From the NCBI RefSeq assembly GCF_000226095.1, contig NC_016472.1:744001-808000 (forward strand): 64,000 nt of DNA, given 5' to 3'. Origin of the DNA: Thermothelomyces thermophilus ATCC 42464 (taxonomy: Eukaryota > Ascomycota > Sordariomycetes > Sordariales > Chaetomiaceae). Positions 22,130 through 33,660 of this stretch are shown piece after piece. The notes below the pieces were generated by a model. It saw only the letters and a list, made by a program, of their open reading frames with translations, was not told where the DNA came from and made no database searches. Numbering within the stretch: position 1 is the first letter of the stretch; each line of letters starts with the position of its first letter. Position numbers and translations under genes: made by a program.

Positions 22130-24989
22130 CACAGTATGAGCGAAGGATCGGACCGCATATATGGGGTTACGAAGTATCGTCATAAGGTGGTGATGGTTGG
22201 TTTGGACGAGCGGAAGGCGCAACGAACGTACACTATAGTAGGGTTGCGCGTCGTCAATCGGGGCGAACGCCATTTGTCGGTTTTGATTGCCACTTAGAGC
22301 ACTTTCGGCGTTTTGGGCATCTGGCCACACTGAGCGCAGCAGCGTCAGGAGAGAGAGAGGTGTCATGCATGTCCCACTCGGCTCGCTGCTGCACTTCAAG
22401 GGTGCCATGAGGACGCGGGCGACCATCCCACAGGAGGCAGGCGGGCTGATCTCAGCGGTGGGTGCGTGGCCCTTTGCCTGCGGCGCATTCCTTCGGCAAA
22501 AACGGCCCTCCATTGCGCACCGCCGCGTGATTGGCACGGCCCGCTCTCTGCTGTGGTCCTTTTTTTTTTTTTTTTTTTTTTCCAACGACGTATTTGTACA
22601 TACATAGTGTACGCAGTAGTGTGCGGACTAGTGTCCGACGACCAGGACGATCGTGTTTCCCCGTGCTTCACAGAGCGTGTTGAGTTAAGCCGGCGCTAGT
22701 TCAAATCCACGAACCAGAGACATTGTACTATGTAATCCGTACCGAGTTAGAGTTCAAGTTGCGTCCTGTGAGCGACAAGTGGGTGGGCGAGCTGCCCAGT
22801 TGCACCTCACGCCAAGAGCTCCCTCCTCCCAACAAACCCATCCCGGACAACGGAGTCCGTGTCCTCTACATGGAGCCCAACCACTCCAGGTAGCGAATCA
22901 ATCTCATTACCACTAACGTACGCTCCTGCGTACGTACTGTACACTCATAAGGATTTATAAAGTGGCCATGGTCGGTAACTACCCGAGGTAACTCGAGAGC
23001 GCGGGTACACTAAACCCAAGCTCCTTGCGCAAGCGAAGCGAGGTGTCTGAGCTGCCCTTCCCTTTACCCCACACTTCCACGCTCGTGGCCCTCATCAGCA
23101 ACGTGCCATCCATCGACCTTAGGGCGACCGAGAGGACGGGCTACTAGTACACAAATAGCAACAAACCCTTGGGGGGATGTTGCTCTCACCTGCAGAAACC
23201 GCCTGGCTGGTGCTGGCGCTTGGACACGCGGGGACCTCCATTTCCATATTGCAACCATCCGGCAGCGCATGTAACCTTGGCCCGACCGCATCGAGAGATG
23301 AGAGACCAGGAGGTGTTGATCGACTGACGAGAGCAAGAATTGGCTCGCAGATCTGTCGTCGGCGGGGTGGCGCCGTGTCGCCTCGAGTGGAAAGCTTGAT
23401 GTCAGTTCAGTGCATTTGGTGCATGCATCGCCCACATCCCCCGCCTTACGCGGCGCTCTGCGCAGACGGCAAGGCGATTCGGTTCGGCCTGACAAAAAGA
23501 GCGTCGGTTAGTAAGTAACTAGGTAACTAGTGTAGTAGGCGGATTATGTTAGCATCACCGCTCGGCCAGCTGCGCACAGCGGGCGAGGGTAATCGAAAGC
23601 AGCGTCGCAGCGCTACCCATGCAGGTCAGTGCCAACGACGGCTAAGCATGCATGCAGCTCAACCTCGAATCGGCCATACCTACTTGTTGGATCGGTGTGG
23701 TGTACACTACTACATCAGATGGCCGTCTCTTTAGTGTCAGTCAGAACTCTATGTGTGCTCGATTGATTCGGCAGACCGCGTAAAACTGCAAGATGAGCCG
23801 CGCCGCGACGACAGCCAACAGCGTGAAGCCCGGGGAAGCGGTTGGCCCAGGCGAGGACCACCCGCCCCAAGGTAGGGTTCGGTGCTGTATGTACATACAT
23901 ATGTAGCGTACTAGTAATTAACTAGCGTGCTGCGTAGTTAGCGTGCTGCGGAGCCAGGTTTTGCAGCTCCAAGGGGGAAGGTGCATAAGTTAACGGTCAA
24001 CGTGGTCCTGAGACAGACGATCTGCCGATTTCTGTCCTTTCCCAGGATGCCCAGAAAAAAGTACGGGGGCGAAAAGAGGGGTCGACGACAGTCGATCTGC
24101 CGTCACCCCGGGGTTTCGGGGAGGTCCTTTGTTGATGAAGGGGCACTTTTTTGCGCCTACGCTACGGAGTACGGATTACACTAGCCCAACAAATCGAGCA
24201 GCAGCAAGCGAACGAGAGCGGGTGGGAACGTTCTGTGGGGTTCTTTTTCTAAGCAAGACCCCACACCCCGCCAGGAACCTCTGTTCTGGAAAGGAGCCCG
24301 TTTTCCAATCCAATAAAACGTGCTGCGGCCGGGGTAAGGTGCTTGGCAACTGTTGCCATATCAAGTGTACGTACCGCACAGGAACCTGCGGGCCTGAAGT
24401 CTGTCCAGGTCTCCAACCAACCTTGGTGACCTCGAGTACGGATTACTGGGTGCTCGCTTGTCCGCTCGGGTTCTTCCTTGCAGCGGCGCAACCGTGGTCC
24501 AATCCCCTGTCCTGTACCCTGCTGAGAGCGCTGTTTGTGTGCAGCCTTCCACTGCGAGTTTCGCTGGGGCTGGGGAAGTGTTTCTGGGTTTCTTGCATGG
24601 TCTGTTGTCTGACCCGGGCATCTTTGTTCGTGTCCCGAGACTTGCCATCGACCGATCCACCGCGGGAGAGTCGCGCGAAACCACCGCGCCGAGACTGCGC
24701 CTGTCTTGCCCTGAGAATTGCTGCAAACTCGAATTGTTTTGCGTCTCGGGCGCCCTGCGCAGTCCCCTCGTTATTGATACGCCGTAGTATTCGATCGACG
24801 GTTACTCTCGGCGCCACGTAGCGCATTTCGCTCTTTTTCGATCCCAGATTCTCCCCGGATGGTTGCCACTGCGCTGCTCGACCCATCGTCGACGTCCTGG
24901 ACTCTCTCTCGCATTGTCTACACCATCACAGCCCCTACCCCCCGCCTGCCGAGTGACGCGCCGAGCACCTGGTCTTCTCGGCGCCCGCC
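22130..24989. other. Intergenic region between transposon and CreB
   Basis: 2.9 kb with a 23-nt T-run (about 22559-22581), the 20-mer GTATGTACATACATATGTAG at 23887-23906 (also found at 37047), one TACGGAGTA (24173-24181), and the pyrimidine-rich leader of CreB from about 24780. No gene could be supported. Confidence 0.5.
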
Positions 24990-27900
24990 ATGGCGGGGTT
25001 CTTCCAGAAGCTCAAAGGGGCCGGATCTGTAAGTCAGACCAGCCGCTGTGTGTCTCGGGCAGACACACTACACTCGCCCTCGTTCAGGAACGACACGACA
25101 CCAAGCGACAACCTATTTCCCCCGCTGTTCCCCCCTCGACTTTGCGGACTATATGGCATTTAGCTCAGGACTGACGACAACGTGTCAAGGGTGTCTCAAA
25201 ATCCGATAACACCGCATCCGCAAAAAGCAAAAAGGACGAACCTCAGCCAGACCTGACGCCGCTCGAGAAGCTGTTACAAAATGCTGGTCCGATCCGGGAA
25301 GACGGCAGCGACAAATTCTTTGGGTTAGAAAACGTGAGATACACCGGCCCCCCCCCCCCCCCGGGGATACCTCCTGCTGTGGACTCGTTCTAACCGTCGT
25401 TGCTCAAATCTAGTTCGGCAATACATGGTAGGTGGGAGGAACCACAGACATTCCTGCTCACTGCCCCCCCGTACTCGACGGAGGCAAGGTCACTCACTGA
25501 CCACGGCATTTTGGCAGTTATTGCAACTCGATTGTTCAGGCACTATATCACTCGGAGCAGTTCCGACGGCATGTCGTCAACTACCCCCCGCCGTTACCCG
25601 GGGACGAGGGGAACAGGCAGAGGCGGAAGGTCAATGTTACAATACGACCTCCGGTGCAGCCGGAGCAGAGCGGGAATGCCGCCGGCCCGAGTAAGCCGCG
25701 GCAGTCCTTCGGCGGAGGACCGCAGCTCCCTCCTGCTGTCCCACCTTTGCGCCCGGAGGACAAACCGGACTCGCCGGAGTACAAGAAGAAGCAGGCCATG
25801 CTGAGGGGGCCGATATTAGAGCTCGCGCAAGAGAGCGTCGACCCTTCCGGCATGGAGGAGTGTACCTTTACGGCACTCAGAGACATCTTCCAGGCCATGA
25901 TCGAAAGTCAGTCCAGGACGGGCGTGATAAGCCCGCAGAGGTTCCTGGACATCTTCAAGCGTAACAACGAGATGTTCCGCAACTCGATGCACCAGGACGC
26001 TCATGAGTTCTACGGCATAGTTCTCAACGACGTGATCGCGAACGTCGAGGCTTACGCCAAGAGGACGCAAGAGCTGGCAGACAGCACAAGCAAGGAGGAT
26101 CCGTCGTCTCATCAGGCCGCAGGCGCAATAGCCTTGACGACGACGACGATGACGACGACCACCACCACCACCAATGCCGGTTCTGTGACGCGGTCGTCGG
26201 GGACCGGCTGGGTGCACGACATCTTCGAGGGCGTGCTGACTTCAGAAACCAGGTGCCTGACCTGCGAGACGGCATCACAACGCGACGAGACGTTTCTAGA
26301 CTTGTCAATCGACTTGGAGGAGCATTCGTCCGTGACTGCGTGCCTGCTCAACTTCTCGGCCGAGGAGATGCTGTGCGAGAGGAACAAGTTCCACTGCGAC
26401 CACTGCGGCGGCCTGCAGGAAGCGGAAAAGCGGATGAAGGTCAAGAAACTGCCCAAGATTCTCGCGTTGCATCTGAAGCGGTTCAAGTACACCGAGGACT
26501 ACAGCCGGTTGCAGAAGCTCTTCCATCGTGTCGTCTACCCCTACCACCTCCGGATGTTCATGACGACCGACGACGCCGAAGATCCCGACAGGATGTACGA
26601 GCTCTACGCCGTGGTTGTGCATATCGGAGGGAACGCGTACCACGGGCACTACGTCGCGGTTATCAAGACCAAAGACCGTGGGTGGCTACTCTTCGACGAC
26701 GAGATGGTCGAGCCGGTGGACAAGCATTTCGTCCGGAACTTCTTCGGAGACAAGCCCGGGATGGCGTGCGCCTACGTGCTGTTCTACCAGGAGACGACGT
26801 TCGAGAAGGTGCGGGAAGAAATGGATGCCGAAGGCCTGGACCAGGTGAAGCTGGCCACCCAGACGGCAGACACCGCGGCGACCACGGAGTTGCCTAACGG
26901 GTCAAGCACCGCTCTGCTCTCGAAGCTCAACTCGCAGCCCCTGTCTCCGGTGGACGAGAACGAAACGCTAGCCACGCTCGATCAGGCCAGGTCGGCCCCT
27001 CCCGAGATCCACGTGACCACAAGCACCACCTCGGGCGGTCCGCCGCCGCCTCCCCTGTCCGCTTCGGAAGTCCACCCTCTAGTCGCAGCGCCACCCCCCG
27101 GCTCGGCCGTCGCGACAGGAGAGGACAAGGGCACCGCTGTTACGTCAAAGACCAAGGCGCAACTAGCCAAGGAAAAGAAGGAAGCCAAGGCGCGGGAGAA
27201 GGCCGAGGAGAAGGCACGGAAAGCCGCCGAAAAGGAACAGGCTCGCCTCGCTGCGAAGGAGCGCAACGAGGCGCAACGCAGGCGAATAGAGGCGGCCAGG
27301 CTCGAACGCGAGCAGTTAGCCCAGGTGTTAAAGGAGAGCAGGCGGATGGCGGAAGAGGAAGAGAAGCGGCGCAGGAAAGAAGTCGGGGCAATAACGACCA
27401 CGGACACAACCACCTCGTCCGACGCGGGTGCTGGCGGCGGCGGCGGCGGACGCGGCGGCGATGGCGATGGTGGCGACGAGCAGCAGCACCACCGAAACGG
27501 TCTGTTCAACCGCGCCGGTCGGACGAGCAAGTCCATGACCCGCAAAAGCTTCGCCTTCCTGCACATCGGCCAGAACAAGGACGAGGATAAGGGCGACCCG
27601 AAGGGGTACAGAACCAATCGCAGCGAGGCAGGCGAGAGCGGGAGCGTCCAGGGCGAGAGCATCCCGTCGTCGGGCGCCAAGGAGAACGGGGCGCCCTCGC
27701 CCTACTCCCACAACAAGAACGGCGGCGGTAGCAACGGCAACGGCAACGGCACCAGCACCAGCACCAGCACCAGCATCGGCGGCATCAACGGATCGCCCGC
27801 CAAAAAGCCGAGCAACCCCTTCCTGGCGCGGGCCATCCCACGGTCGGACACGGCGCCCGCCGGGGCGGTCAGCCAGCTGCGACGTACTCCCGACAAGCAC

Positions 27901-28020
27901 GACAGGGAGAAGGATAGAGACGGCAAGGAGAACCAGAACCAGAAACCGGCGCTCAAGGAGAGGTTCAGCTTCGGGCTCGGCAGGAAAAAGAGCAGCAGGT
28001 TCCTGTCTTCGGCGTCCTAA
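24990..28020 (+). CDS. creB: CreB-type ubiquitin-specific protease (carbon catabolite repression)
   Basis: USP12/46-family deubiquitinase. In Aspergillus CreB, with the WD protein CreC, opposes ubiquitination in carbon catabolite repression. Exons are 24990-25028, 25190-25333, 25414-25427 and 25518-28020; product 899 aa. Exon 3 is a 14-nt microexon, and the codon of catalytic Cys66 (GLENFGNTCYCNS) is split TG/T by the third intron. The His box [12 protein letters not shown] gives H443, followed by [13 protein letters not shown] CxxC...CxxC zinc ribbon lies at CLTCE and CDHCG. After the catalytic domain come a Pro-rich linker, a long Lys/Glu/Arg/Ala coiled coil (DNA 27150-27390) and a Gly/Ser/Asn-rich tail with several simple repeats. 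The start [10 protein letters not shown] and all splices match the family. It is somewhat longer than Aspergillus CreB, mostly in the tail. The third intron keeps consensus GTAGGT...GCAG. Confidence 0.96.
25348..25362 (+). repeat. C-run in CreB intron 2
   Basis: A 15-nt run of C a few bases after the donor GTGAGA of the second CreB intron. It is a typical spot for slippage errors. Confidence 0.85.
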
Positions 28021-29124
28021 GAGGCGTTGCGGTTACCTATAGTACTGTCCTCTGCAGGGGCCGGAGCCGGGGTTGGAGTTGTAGCAAGAGTTGTAGAAAG
28101 CGGGAAAAGCAGGAAGCATCTGATTTTTCTCGGGATGGCGTGCTTCCGTTCTTGGTCATCTATCTGGGTTAAGGGGTTCTTTCAAGGATATATACCCTCG
28201 CGCGGGGAGGCTGTCGTGTTCGTGTTGCGTACTTGCTTCACCTTTTTGGTATTTGGCTACAGGCGTCACGTTGGATGGCTCTCTCACCATACCTGCTCGT
28301 ATAGACCTGCTGTTTCTTTTCCCCCCTTCTTTCTCTCCGGAGCGCCATCTCCGAGATTGGGTTGGCGAGTACTATGAAGTCTCTCGGCACGAGGACCGAC
28401 ACGAGCTCGCCTTTGTTGGGCTCTAATCATGCGGACATTGGGGCCGGCGGGGGCGGCGCTTCAGGGCCCTCGAGACTTGTACATACATACGATCATGGCA
28501 TGGCAGGGCGCTGGAGATTGGAAATTTCCTTGGCATCGATTGTTGACTAGCGCCGAGTGTGCGGTTATGCCAACTGATCGGGTATCGCCAGCTCGGCCGC
28601 GTGTTAACTTTGCGACTAATAAATAAGCAGGAACAAGCTCGTTCGCTCGCAGCGCACACAGTCCTAATCGCTCGATCCCCGTCCCTGCCCCACTGCCACC
28701 TTGCTCTCTCTACAAGTACGGATTATTGTGACCAGCTTTTTTCCGGCCCCTTTTGGTTAGGGATGATGCACCATCCCACCTCTGCACATGGCGAAAAGAT
28801 ACCCCATGCATACATGCATGCATGCATGCATTCAACCGAGCCCGAGCCCGAATCCATTCCCCGTCCAAAAACGCCCGCGATCAGAAAAAAGAAAAGAAAA
28901 GCATTGCTTTACCTGGCACGTAGCCTGACTCTTTCCCTACCACCACCCGGCCCCGTCGCCGTTACATATATCCACATCAACCAGAGCTCGCGATGCGCCC
29001 ACGGCGAACCGAGTCCTGCCGTCTCGTCGTCGTCACGTATATTCTTCTTGTCCTCTCCATCGCTCCGTCCCTCTCTTCCTTCTTCTCTTCCCTCCCTCAG
29101 ACACGGCCACCCAACCCCGGTTCA
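28021..29124. other. Convergent 3' intergenic region CreB/Yos1
   Basis: 1.1 kb between two convergent 3' ends. Contains an ATGC tetranucleotide repeat (about 28813-28830) and pyrimidine-rich sequence near 29040-29100. No gene seen. Confidence 0.55.
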
Positions 29125-29791
29125 CTAGCCGAGGATGAGCTCGTAGACTATGATGAGGGTGTTGATGATGATGAGGGGTACTGCCCGCCGTCGTGTGCGC
29201 ATCATATAAGGTCAGCCGGAGCTTGCCCACGGAGGATTTCCGCTTCCCATCGAGGTCGGACACAAGGCCCGCCCCAGTGGTATGGTTTTGGTTGGGGGAG
29301 GGAAGGAAGGGGGAGGGGGGCCACTCCTGGGATGCGATTCCCACTTACCCCTCATGACCGTCCTCACGCTCGCAATCAGCTGGATGATCTTGTACTTGAC
29401 GCTGGTGTCGAGGTCCTGCCCGAAGCCGCGCTGGTATGTCCCCGGGGCGAGACCGACTGTTTTGGGCGGTTCGTGTCAGCTTTCTTCTTCTCTTCTCTTC
29501 ACTCCTCTTTCCTTTCGCTATGTGAAAGTCTCGGCTGGCTGGCTGGCTGGCTGGCTAAGGTGGGAGCGGGAAGCATGGACGATACCAGCAGGGGGGAAAA
29601 ACGTACCGCGCGCAAGGAATCGGTCTTCGGAGGGAATGCAGATAGCGTTGAGGAGGAGGACGGTGACTGTTTCGCAGAGAAGGGGCGCGCATTGTGTTAG
29701 TGACGGGGGGCCTGCATTAAAAACGGAGAGTGGCTGGGGGGGTGGGGGGGAAGGGGGCCGCACTATAGAGGAATTTCCCGAGGATGGACAT
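29125..29791 (-). CDS. YOS1: Yos1-like protein (IER3IP1 homologue) of ER-Golgi transport
   Basis: Small integral membrane protein. Yeast Yos1 works with Yip1/Yif1 in COPII vesicle transport from ER to Golgi. Four short exons on the minus strand, 29764-29791, 29607-29666, 29349-29456 and 29125-29180, give 83 aa, matching the usual size of about 80-85. All junctions are GT-AG in phase 1. Readable family blocks are FLYITVLLLNAICIPSEDRF, then GFGQDLDTSVKYKIIQLIAS, then VPLIIINTLIIVYELILG and stop, i.e. an N-terminal and a C-terminal hydrophobic span around a hydrophilic loop. No exon exceeds 108 nt, so the gene is invisible as an open frame. Donor 1 (GTGCGG) is weak but the splice restores the conserved protein. 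Intron 2 carries a GGCT repeat (about 29532-29556). Confidence 0.93.
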
Positions 29792-31650
29792 GTTGAAGGG
29801 ACGACCGGCTCGGCGGGACGCTGTCGTCGAAAAGGTGGGTTTGTGTGGTGTTGCTTTCGGCCTTGATGGCCTCGCCCTCTCGCGCGGCTCCTTTTCGTTC
29901 CGTACTCGTTAACGTCCAAACAGAATTCCCCGGTGACCCTTCTGCTTCTGATAATCGTAGAGCTTGAGTTGAGCCGCCCGCAAGTTGGCTGATACTGGGC
30001 CGGTTGCCAAAGTTCCGATATCACCTGCAGCGGTCTGTTGAAGCATGCGATACGCTAATTAACAGTGGTCCGCATGGTGTTGAAAGTCGGGCCGGCACGG
30101 GTACGTACCTTAGCTAACTAAAATAGGAAAAGGCGGTCTGAAGTCGAGGCAGGATCTCTAGGCTCTGAGGCTTCAACTTTCCCCTAACCCTGAATTCCAA
30201 AGCTCCGAATATCAGTTTGTCAGACCGTTGTCCGCAGTGGATTTGGTGTAATCCCCCATCCACTCCTCTCTACTACTTTTCCAAGTAGAAATAGCACAAA
30301 ACAACACGAAACATCAAATAGGGCGATCCATCAAACCCACACAGCAAGGAGCAAAGGCAGGCTTAGACTCCTGATTTGTCTCTCATGAGCAAGTTGTGTT
30401 CCGGATTTGAAAATTCAGGAGGTTACCTGGCTTGACTTCAGTAGTCGTTGGACAACGGGCCCTCCAGGCTTTGGTTGAGTTGCGATTGGCTCCAGCAACA
30501 CCTACGGAGTATGAGGGCCGGCCCAAACCAAGGAAAGAGCTTACCCCTGACGAGGTTCTCGGCCAACAACAGCAGTTGTTGATTTGGAAAGAGCATCTCA
30601 AGAATCTCCAATTCCTCGCTACGTTCCGGTTGTCGACTTCAAAGCCGTAGGCTTCTACTTCGTACAAGACTCTGTGCGGTTGTGTGTTGTGCAACATCCT
30701 TCACTAGCCTACTATCCCGAGACGACAATGGATCGCTCACGGGCGTAGCCATCATCCCCGTGATCTGCAACATGCGTCTAGATCTTTACCGCGATCCGAG
30801 ACACGCAGTTGTTTGTTGGATTGGCTAAAGTCTTCTTTCGCCGAGCGTTGTCTGACCATACCGCTTGTAGGGATACTACGAGTACTTTGGTTCTTCAACA
30901 ACCTACGAGTACCAAAGTAATCCGTACCGCGTGCTCGTTGCTCTCTCACCTCGGTCAAGGGTAGGTGAGGACGGCGCTGGCGACACTCGGGCGAAATGGA
31001 AACCCGCTGTGGGGCGCCATCCCACTGTTTCGTCTTGGCTGCAATTAACCGGCGGCTCTGGTTGGCGCGGGTCTTGAACAGGCTAAATCGCGCGGGCATG
31101 GCCGGATACCGGGTCAAGTCGACTTCTCGACTCCAGCAGCAGCGCCTCAAACTGCCCACGCAGCGTCTTGCTCGGCGGGATTTCTCTCTGGACTGTGACC
31201 GTCTATTGAACCGGCATCGGCCATGTGATCACCTGAACTTTTTCGTCTGCTTGCTGGCCAACAAACGCCTGGAGATGCAGGGCCGCAGCCCGTCTCTGGT
31301 TGCGGGCCGCCAAAGCGTTGCCCTCTGCAACTCTTATCAAAGAATAACCTACCGGATTTGGCACATGGGTTACACAATTGGGGAGTTGAGAGCTAAGAGC
31401 GAGCTTTTCCCGCCGCGTGCACAAGGCTAATAATAAGAAAAACGACCAGCCGACTCGTGAGCGCTCCCTGGTTCCCACGGGGGAGTCCACATTCTCCAGC
31501 AAGCAGTTTAACCAGCGCAGATGGAGATTCGGCGGGACGGGCCCACAGCCTTGGCCGTGTGCTGCTTCTCACATCTGCTCAGTGGATCGCTTCCGGGGAC
31601 GATGGCGCTCAGGACAACGCAAGCCTCGATTTTGGCTCAGTACGCCACGG

Positions 31651-31700
<50 letters not shown>

Positions 31701-32270
31701 GGGCGCTTCTTCTCCACGGCAACGATGTTTGAGAAAAGTGGCCATGGAACATGGCGATGTAGCATCCACGCTAGGCACGCCGAGGAAGACCCTGGCGCCC
31801 GCTGTACGAGTAGATACCCGCGCCGCCTATGACGACGGAGCGGGTCTAGATGGGCCCTGGAGGGGCTGGAGATACTGCCGCAGGCGGGACGGTATGGCCC
31901 TGCTCGGCGGAACCGTCCTCGACGAAGCGCGCGACTCGGCGAGCGCGGCGGGATGCTCCTGGGCGGGCCACCTCTTCTCCTCCGGTCTGGAAAGATTGTG
32001 GTGGGGGTGGCCCGGTTGGCATAAGTAGCACGGCAACCCCTTGGTGCTCCTTGAACCTTCTCCGGCTGAATTATCCTTCTCATCTCTCAATACTTTCCAT
32101 CCTCGTTGCTCCCCTCGCGGACATACCCTTCGTGTGAGCTTCCCCGTCACCTTCCCTCCGCTACTTCTGCCAACTCTGGGCTTCCGGTTTCCTGGGGCCG
32201 ATCAATGTTCTAACTTGGCCTTACAGAGTCGCACCATCGCCTCGAAAAGGAAACAACAGAATCGAGCACA
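29792..32270. other. Divergent intergenic region Yos1/xylose reductase
   Basis: 2.5 kb containing one TACGGAGTA (30503-30511), a GGCTAA hexamer (31425-31430), a 49-nt A-tract (31651-31699), and CTGGAG- and GTGGGG-type sequences resembling CreA sites in 31850-32010. A possible leader intron of the xylose reductase transcript runs 32134-32226 (GTGAGC...TTACAG). No additional coding region could be supported. Confidence 0.5.
31651..31699 (+). repeat. Pure A-tract of about 49 nt
   Basis: Uninterrupted A run about 570 nt upstream of the xylose reductase ATG, preceded by GTACGCCACGG and followed by CGGGCGC. Origin unclear. Confidence 0.85.
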
Positions 32271-33515
32271 ATGCCGTCACCTGTCATCAAGCTCAACAGC
32301 GGCTATGACATGCCCCAGGTGGGCTTCGGCCTCTGGAAGGTCGACAATTCCGTTGCCGCGGACGTCGTCTACAACGCCATCAAGGCCGGCTACCGCCTCT
32401 TCGATGGCGCTTGCGGTAAGTTTTACAACGTTGTTTGGCCCTTCTCCTCCAAATTCCATCCGCCCCCCACTGGTCGCGGCATCGTTCTGCGCGTTGCGTT
32501 GCTTGACGTGGAGGGGCAGCAAGCTCGGGCGAAAACTACCCCGCCCCCCTCTGCCCCGGTCCTTCCCGCCCCACCGTGCTGCGGCGGCGGATGGAGGGGG
32601 GGTGGATTACTACTGTGGAACCGCGCCAAGCATCCCTAAGCAGCACTCAATTAACAGTAACTGCTGCGTACACTTAAAAGACGAGAACGGGGTGATTGAC
32701 TGACAACGGGGGCATGGACAGACTACGGCAACGAGGTCGAGTGCGGCAAGGGTATCGCGCGCGCCATCTCGGAGGGCATTGTGAAGCGTGAGGACCTCTT
32801 CATCGTGTCCAAGCTCTGGAACACCTTCCACGACGCCGAGCGCGTCGAGCCCATCGTCAAGAAGCAGCTCGCCGACTGGGGCATTGACTACTTCGACCTC
32901 TACCTCATCCACTTCCCTGTCGCCCTCGAGTACGTCGACCCCTCGGTCCGCTACCCGCCCGGTTGGTTCTACGATGGCAAGAGCGAGATCCGCACCAGCA
33001 AGGCCACCATCCAGGAGACCTGGACTGCCATGGAGTCCCTTGTCGCCAAGGGCCTCACCAAGAGCATCGGTATTTCCAACTTCCAGGCCCAGCTGATCTA
33101 CGACCTCCTGCGGTACGCCAAGATCCGCCCGGCCACCCTCCAGATCGAGCACCACCCCTACCTCGTCCAGCAGGAGCTGCTCAACCTCGCCAAGCAGGAG
33201 GGCATCGCCGTCACCGCCTACAGCTCCTTCGGCCCCGCCAGCTTCCTCGAGTTCAACATGCAGCACGCCGTCAAGCTCACCCCCCTTATCGAGGACGAGA
33301 CCATCAAGAAGATCGCCGCCAAGTACAACCGCGAGCCCGCCCAAGTCCTGCTCCGCTGGGCCACTCAGCGTGGCCTGGCCGTCATCCCCAAGACCACCCG
33401 CCCCGCCCTCATGGCCTCCAACTTCCAGTGCACCGACTTTGATCTCTCCGAGGAGGACATCGCCACCATCTCGTCCTTCGACCGCGGCATTCGCTTCAAC
33501 CAGCCCTCCAACGTG

Positions 33516-33558
<43 letters not shown>

Positions 33559-33660
33559 TGCCCTTCTTGAGAGCTGCAGGGCGATATGGCCAGTGTGTGC
33601 TGACTCGTTTTTTTCCCACTCTAGTACTTCCCCACCGAGTATCTCTGGATCTTTGGCTAA
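32271..33660 (+). CDS. xyl1: NAD(P)H-dependent D-xylose reductase (aldo-keto reductase)
   Basis: Reduces D-xylose to xylitol (and L-arabinose to arabitol), the first step of fungal pentose catabolism, in the cytosol. Exons are 32271-32415, 32722-33512 and 33625-33660; product 323 aa, the normal length. The AKR catalytic tetrad is present: D45, Y50, K79 (FIVSKLW) and H112 (LIHFP). Intron 1 (306 nt, phase 1) splits the codon of D49, directly before catalytic Y50. The coenzyme region reads [13 protein letters not shown]. The last exon encodes only [11 protein letters not shown]. Intron 2 contains a CT repeat and a T-run. A GGCTAA element 841 nt upstream of the ATG matches the Xlr1/Xyr1 hexamer, and CreA-like sequences lie nearer; both are suggestive only. 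Substrate preference is inferred from close resemblance to fungal xylose reductases, not shown. Confidence 0.95.
33518..33559 (+). repeat. CT microsatellite plus T-run in xylose reductase intron 2
   Basis: A near-perfect CT repeat follows the donor GTGAGT directly and passes into nine or ten T residues. It lies wholly inside the 112-nt intron. Confidence 0.9.

Noticed and set aside
31417-32083. Overlapping open frames on both strands around the 31651 A-tract
   Set aside because: They read poly-Lys or poly-Phe through the homopolymer and have no domain content.
32781-33344. Antisense and alternative-frame open stretches across xylose reductase
   Set aside because: Shadows of the strongly biased codon use of the real gene.
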